DNA of 64,000 nt from Erythroxylum novogranatense (taxonomy: Eukaryota; Streptophyta; Magnoliopsida; Malpighiales; Erythroxylaceae). The translations under genes were made by a program, and so were the position numbers. The DNA lies in NCBI GenBank assembly GCA_029891385.1, contig CM057235.1, forward strand, positions 17,731,620 to 17,795,619, given 5' to 3'. The stretch's first letter is position 1. Every line of letters starts with the position of its first letter. A model generated the notes under the pieces. That model ran no database searches and was not told the origin of the DNA. It saw only the letters and a program-made list of their open reading frames with translations. Positions 58,541 to 64,000 of the stretch are shown here, piece by piece.

Positions 58541-59285
58541 GGTTATTTGTATTTCATTACTTTTTCAGATGACTTCAGTAGATATGGGTATGTCTATTTA
58601 ATGAAACACAAATCTGAATCTTTTGAAAAGTTCAAACAGTATAAGAATGAAGTACAAAATCAGCTTGGCAAAACAATTAAAATCCTTCGATCTGATCGAG
58701 GAGGTGAATACTTAAGCCAAGAGTTTGATGATTATCTTAAGGATTGTGGAATCGTTTCGCAATTGACTCCTCCAGGAACTCCTTAATGGAATGGTGTTTC
58801 TAAAAGGAGAAATCGAACTTTATTAGATATGGTTCGATCAATGATGAGTCAAACTGATCTTCCAAAATATTTCTGGGGCTATGCTTTAGAAACAGCAGCA
58901 TTCATATTGAACCGTATTCCTTCAAAGGCTGTAGAAAAGATACCTTATGAGATATGGACTGGGAAGCGTCCCAATTTATCTTTTCTAAAGATTTGGGGAT
59001 GTGAGGCTTATGTGAAGCGTCCAATTGCCGACAAGTTGGCACCCAAATCTAAAAAATATTATTTTGTGGGATATCCTAAGGAAACTAAAGGATATTACTT
59101 TTACATCCCAACAGAGAACAAAGTGTTTGTTACTCGAAATGTTTTTTTTCTTAGAGAAGGAATTTGTTTCCAAAGGAAACAGTGGGAGTAAAGTACAACT
59201 TGAAGAAATTCAAGTTTCACAAAATGACATTGAGCCTGAAAAGGAGATTGAAGCGAGCTCACAAGTCGTTGATGAGCGCCTTTAA
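58541..59285 (+). pseudogene. Copia integrase, N-terminally deleted
   Basis: Begins abruptly within the catalytic core: YFITFSDDFSRYGYVYLMKH, IKILRSDRGGEYLSQEF (a DDE-type core), then after a stop at 58785 NGVSKRRNRTLLDMVRSMM and the C-terminal KIWGCEAYVKRP and KYYFVGYPKETKGYYFY (58829-59191). The sequence upstream is gag tail, so protease, the zinc-binding domain and the first catalytic Asp region are gone. Confidence 0.9.
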
Positions 59286-59365
59286 CAACACAAGGCCTAC
59301 GTAGATCCGATAGGATTCGTCATGAGCCCGAGAGATATGGATTTCTCGTTACTGATGATGATAAT

Positions 59366-60963
59366 GTGATGCTCATCGATCATAATGAGCCCACAACCTA
59401 TCAAGAAGCTATAGAAAGTCCAGAATCTACTAAATGGTTAGCGGCCATGAAAGCAGAGATGCAATCCATGTATGACAATCAAGTTTGGACTTTGATTGAT
59501 CCGTCTGATGGCTTGAAGACCATTGGATGCAAATGGGTTTTCAAAAAGAAACTCGACATGGATGGAAATGTGCACACTTATAAAGCAAGACTTGTTGCTA
59601 AAGTTTATCGACAAGTTCATGGAATTGATTATGATGAGATATTTTCTCCAATGGTCATGATCAAATCCATTAGAATTCTTATTGCCATAGCTGCATACTA
59701 CGATTATAAGATATGATAAATGGATGTCAAAACGGCTTTCCTTAATGGAAACTTACTTGAGGATGTATATATGATACAGCCTGAGGGTTTTGTCCATCCT
59801 AAGAATTCAGGAAAGGTGTGCAAGCTTCAAAGATCCATTTATGGATTGAAGCAAGCATCAAGAAGCTGGAATCTTCGTTTTGATGAAGTTGTCAAAGAGT
59901 TTGGATTCATCAAGAATGAAGATGAACCTTGTGTTTACAAAAAGGTTAGTGGGAGTGCTATTGTCTTTTTAGTTTTATATGTTGATGACATACTACTCAT
60001 TGGAAACGATATTCCAACCTTACAGAGTGTCAAGATTTAGTTAAGGAAACGTTTCTCAATGAAAGACTTAGGTGAGGCTGCCTAGGTTTTAGGCATTAAG
60101 ATCTATAGAGATAGATCAAGAAAACTTATAGGCCTAAGTCAGAGTACATACATAGATAAGATATTGAAAAGGTTCAGTATGCAAGATTCAAAGAGAGAAT
60201 TCTTGCCTATGTCACATGGAATCAAGCTTTCTAAGAAGGATTGTCCTACTTCAGGTAAAGAGCTTGAGCGCATGAGTAAGATTCCATATGCATCTGCAAT
60301 TGGATTTATCATGTATGCCATGTTATGTACTCGACCAGATGTCTCATATTCTTTGAGCATAACAAGTAGATACCAATCTAATTATGGTGAGAGTCACTGG
60401 ATAGCAGTTAAGAATATCCTTAAGTATTTGAGAAGAACTAAGGATATGTTCCTAGTCTATGGAGGACTTGAAGGAGAGCACGTTGTAAATGGTTACACTG
60501 ATGCTGGCTTTCAGTCTGACATAGATGATTTTAGATCGCAATCAGGTTTTGTGTTCTGTTTGAATGGAGGTGTAGTGAGCTTGAAAAGTTCAAAGCAAGA
60601 CACTGTTGCTGATTCTACAACAGAAGTTGAGTACATTGTTGCCTCGGATGCAGCTAAGGAAGTCAGATGGATCGGGAAGTTCATTCTCGAGCTTGGAGTC
60701 GCTCTAGCATTGCAAGTCTTATAGACCTTTATTGTGATAATAATGGGGCTATAGCACAGGCTAAGGAACCAAACTCACATCATATATCCAAACACATACT
60801 CAGACGTTTCCATCTAATTAGAGAGATCATTGGGAGAGGAGACGTGAAGATATGCAAAGTAGGCACAGATGACAATATTGCCGATCCACTTACTAAGCCT
60901 CTTCCACAGCCTAAACATGAGAGTCATATGAGGTCTATGGGTATTAGATATCTGACCGATTAG
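59366..60963 (+). pseudogene. Copia reverse transcriptase and RNase H
   Basis: RT (RVT_2): KWLAAMKAEMQSMYDNQVW, IGCKWVFKKKLD, then a stop at 59714 and MDVKTAFLNGNLLEDVYM, SIYGLKQASRSWNLRFD and the catalytic LYVDDILLIGND (59970-60005). Stops occur near 60038 and 60084. RNase H: GFIMYAMLCTRPDVSYSL, GYTDAGFQSDIDDFRSQSG, ADSTTEVEY (60164-60724), a frame change near 60700, and the end (DLYCDNNGAIAQAKEPN, NIADPLTKPLPQ) stops at 60961-60963. Confidence 0.93.
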
Positions 60964-60970
60964 GCCTAGT

Positions 60971-60983
60971 GCAAGTGGGAGAT
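60971..60983 (+). other. Polypurine tract of copia element
   Basis: GCAAGTGGGAGAT directly before the 3' LTR and 8 nt after the pol stop. Confidence 0.85.
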
Positions 60984-62411
60984 TGTTAGTAGTGTGCCCT
61001 AGGCCAATGGATATTTGTGATTCATGTATTAACATTATGACTTGTTAATAATATATTATAAGGTATTCCTTTCATATATGCATGTATTTCGTTTATGTAA
61101 TGTGATTTACATTCTATGAATAGTATTAGACTTATGTCATCAAGTATGTGACTTGATAGTAAAACCATAAACGTTATAACACTATTCTAGACTGTCCCTG
61201 GTCGATCATTATTGGTGGAACAATAATGAATTAAGACTAGTACGTGCTCTGATTGATGATCACGTTTTACTGATCATGGATATGAGATATCAAATCAGAA
61301 ACATAGATATATGTTAGAGAACATATATTGCACTGACCCACATAAAGAATACTACATGGTTTCATGTCATTAGTGATTCTTAATATGGTTTGACTTTAGT
61401 CCTTTGACCTGAAGTCATCATGGTTCCCTACATGAGGAATTCGGTGTTTTGATATTAGACTTAGTTATTTTTAATCGAATAACAAGTAGTCTTATGTTGG
61501 ACATCAAATGAATCATGCAGAGGGATGTGAATGACGTAGATGGGATTTGTACCTCTCTTAAATGAGAGAGATATCATTTGGGCCTCTTGACAAGTGTGAC
61601 TGAAGAAATGCATGGCCGTGCTCAAATGAATTGATGAAGAGTCATCAATGTCATTTGTTATAATCAGTCAACTTGGGGATCAAGAAACTATGATTAATCA
61701 AAGGTTGACATGTACCATGCCTTGTGATTAATCTTGATATCATGTTACAAAAGGACTGAGCCTATAACCATGGTTACACGTTAAATCGGATTATCGATCC
61801 TCATTTGATTTAGGTAGTCATAATGTCTTGCTAGAGGCCGCTTATGACTTATGGGCCTTGAAGTGTGATCAAGCCCATTGCCAACATCAAATGAGCCTAC
61901 AGGGTCGCACAAAAAGAGTGATGTGATCTGGGCTTATTCTCTTGGGCCTAATTTATTAGGTATTGAATAAATATATGTAGATATATTTATTGGGCTAGAT
62001 TGGATTAAGTTGTCGAGCTTCTATTATATGAGATATAATGGGCCGAAACTTATTAGGGCCTCAATGGGATTAGGGTTTCTCTATAAATAGAGAAGCTTAT
62101 GTCTCATTAGGCAGATGAGACACAATTGTCACAAAACCCTAGCCGCCATCCGAGAGAAAAATTGTGCAGCGTTCGGAAAAGTTTCAGATCGCGTGCTAGC
62201 ACCACCACCAACAGCCGGATCGTGCATACTCGTGTGGATACCGGTAGAGGGCATTCTCGTTTGCAGTTTCTTGGAATCTGAAAAAGAAGCAACCAGTTCA
62301 CGGAAATAAGGTGTTTTCGTACATCCTTAGTATTTTCGATTATATTTCATGTTGTTATATGGTCTTTTTCCGCAGTGTATTGTGAATACTTGGACCGTAC
62401 GCGATCCAACA
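60984..62411 (+). mobile_element. 3' LTR of copia element
   Basis: 1428 bp, TGTTAGTAGTGTGCCC to GATCCAACA; TATAAATAG near 62080. Matches the 5' LTR along its full length. Confidence 0.92.
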
Positions 62412-62496
62412 ACATATGCATTACACATATGAATGCATGATCAGATAATGGTCGTTGTGACTAGAGTACCCACCGATCAGAGCTACAACCTCAACG

Positions 62497-62655
62497 ATTA
62501 TTGAGCCCTATATGGGACAACTATCAATGAGCCCTACATGGGACAGTGACCAATGAGCCCTACGTGAGACAGTTACCAATGAGCCCTACATGGGACAGTT
62601 ATCAATGAGCCCTACATGGGACAGTTATCAACGAGCCCTATATGGGACAGTTCAG
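62497..62655. repeat. 26-bp tandem repeat in family L LTR
   Basis: Six copies of ATGAGCCCTACATGGGACAG plus TTATCA, with point differences. The other family L copy has one related unit near 7365-7402. Confidence 0.92.
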
Positions 62656-63371
62656 GCACTCAGTCACAACAGAGTAACAATTGGAAAGTGAGTCTCATAT
62701 ACACTGAGTATGCATGACATAAATGATTTAATGATATTGAATGTGAAATAACTGAACAAGTTTATGTGATTCAATATGGTTATAAATGAAATGATATGAA
62801 TATGGGAAATAATGTGATATAGGAAATAAAGTGAGATTGATTCAGTGATTGAATGTGAAATAATATGAACATGTGCAATATTGGAAAAAAAATGTGTAAT
62901 GAAATGTGACTTATGAAATATATGTCTTATGTGATATGTGATGAGTGAGTCATCGATGATGGTCACTCACTGAGTTCGCAAAACTCACCCAAAATTTGCA
63001 ATTATTTTTCAAGATTAGAAGGATACCCCGTTAAGCCAACGGGAGTATATTTGCAGGATTCAAATGAAGGATAAAAGTCGGGATCAGTTCGTGTCTGCAT
63101 TGCATGTCTTTATTTGTGTAATGAAGTGTATATTTGTATTTGAGAAATAGGCCCGAGTGACTATTGGAAATTGTGTATAATGAAATTGTATATGATTGAA
63201 TGAGGACCCAATTTGGGCATTGAATTCTGCATATATTGTTATGTGAAAAAAAATGTACCGACTACTGAATGAGTGTTTTAGCACGCCACCCTCGCAGGAT
63301 ACAGACTCGGATATCACCTTCGATGTCGGGTTCGGGTCGCGCGGGTGTGGTGACGCACACCGCGGAAGACT

Positions 63372-63966
63372 TGACGTCGAGGTGATGATTTGGAATTGAA
63401 CAAACACGAAAATAAAGGATACGCAAGGTTTGATTTCTACGACACCTCTCAGAAACTTGTCCTAAGCAATCCCTATGATCAAAATAAAACTAAGAAAAAG
63501 CAAACGATCAACACGCCACAATTGAGAAAACAATTGATAAGTGAAAGATGGTTCGAAAGTAACAAGAACAAGAGAATAACATTCTCTCTAAAGCCGACGG
63601 CACTCAAAACAATATGATCTAACCCTCTAAAACCCTAAAACATAACTATTTATACCTAGGTCAATAATAAAGGGTCTTAAAAATACATGGAAGCCCAAAA
63701 TAAAGTGAAGTCCAAAATTAAATAAAGTGGGTCTTCAAACTCCAAGTGTATCCGGTCCAAGGATTTGAGTTAAATGAACTAGTTTGGGCTCAATTCCATT
63801 AAACTCTCCTCCAATAGGCTCTGAGTTCGCCATCTTCGAATATAAAAGCCCACACGCGCATAAAGAGCCTCTTTAAATCTCTTGGTCCTAGCTTTGGTCG
63901 TGGCCCATTCTGTATGACTAGCTCTCCGCTGGACTTGCTTGATTGTCCATGGTCCCGCTTACATCA
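63372..63966 (-). mobile_element. 3' LTR of a minus-strand gypsy element, cut by the window end
   Basis: On the minus strand it starts TGATGTAAGCGGGACC (63966) and ends CGACGTCA (63372), with TATAAATA at 63654-63647. The preceding minus-strand sequence (64000-63967) reads 'gattcgaggatgaatcttc', the common close of plant gypsy elements, then a GAGGAGGAGGGAC polypurine tract. The element body lies to the right of the window. The left boundary is inferred from the terminal bases. Confidence 0.65.
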
Positions 63967-63983
63967 GTCCCTCCTCCTCAAGA
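63967..63983 (-). other. Polypurine tract of the right-edge gypsy element
   Basis: GAGGAGGAGGGAC on the minus strand, next to the LTR start. Confidence 0.7.
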
Positions 63984-64000
63984 AGATTCATCCTCGAATC

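Larger units (their letters stand above)
54805..62411 (+). mobile_element. Ty1/copia element with both LTRs, internally deleted
   Basis: 7607 bp. LTRs are 54805-56230 and 60984-62411, with flanks AGATA (54800-54804) and ACATA (62412-62416), one mismatch. It has PBS 56232-56243, gag, a partial integrase, RT and RNase H. The protease and the integrase N-terminus are missing. LTRs are similar (occasional substitutions per line), so insertion is fairly young. Lineage within copia is not assigned. Confidence 0.93.
49755..63360 (+). mobile_element. Large LTR of family L, second copy, with two nested insertions
   Basis: Starts TGTAACATCTCATCC at 49755, where SIRE env-like coding stops, and continues to about 63360 ('gactcggatatcacc...ggtgacgca'). 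Two insertions interrupt it: a solo LTR (52324-54424) and a copia element (54805-62411). Removing both leaves about 3.9 kb, in line with the truncated copy at 3658-8101. The interior has degenerate 'gaaagttataatgtttagaagttgg' blocks (50340-50900) repeated about four times and a GGCCGATCGGCC segment near 50937. No PBS follows, because another element begins at 63372, so 5', 3' or solo status is open. Confidence 0.7.

Noticed and set aside
63390..63617. 75-codon + strand ORF near the right edge
   Set aside because: Lies in a minus-strand gypsy LTR; Lys/Asn-rich with no domain.

Overview
This window looks like nuclear DNA from a flowering plant, probably a eudicot. It is AT-rich, is filled with Ty1/copia and Ty3/gypsy LTR retrotransposons primed by initiator tRNA-Met, carries hAT and CACTA DNA transposons, and has one host gene interrupted by a GT-AG intron. 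No RNA genes, CRISPR arrays or bacterial-style operons are visible.

Left stack (1-28876). The base layer is the 3' end of a SIRE/Maximus-like copia element on the + strand, with an env-like ORF remnant at 8102-8891 and a 3' LTR at 9115-28876. A very large LTR (family 'L', 3658-8101) sits in its env-like ORF. Family L was itself hit by a non-coding gypsy (ending at 3657) and by a solo copia LTR (4653-5898). A non-autonomous hAT (9841-28527, 8-bp TSD) sits in the SIRE LTR. The hAT was split by a second, minus-strand SIRE element (10641-27857, TSD CAATA). That SIRE's pol was split by a non-coding 'LARD' gypsy (15902-23563, TSD TTTTG). Four insertion layers can be read from target-site duplications or TIRs.

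Middle (28877-45800). AT-rich spacer leads to the only convincing host gene, a two-exon dCTP pyrophosphatase 1 (MazG-like) at 33116-34265, with site II and G-box promoter motifs. It is followed by a complete but non-autonomous Tat-lineage gypsy element (35112-42699). This carries gag and protease on the + strand, a GC-rich tandem repeat block, no RT or integrase, and a long antisense ORF (Transposase_28-like) with its own TATA box and a likely intron. Next come an AAT/AAC microsatellite and a decayed CACTA element with a Transposase_24 remnant.

Right stack (45800-64000). A gypsy LTR and gag (about 45843-48329) is cut by a third SIRE element (minus, 48330 onward). That SIRE's env-like ORF is cut by a second family L LTR (49755 to about 63360). 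This LTR holds a 2.1-kb solo LTR (52324-54424, TSD ATGGG) and a copia element with both LTRs (54805-62411). A minus-strand gypsy 3' LTR (63372-63966) runs off the end.

The most unusual signals are a ladder of fossil primer-binding sites inside the LARD LTRs, the better-preserved antisense gene of the Tat element, and palindrome-rich minisatellites that arose separately in several retroelement non-coding regions.
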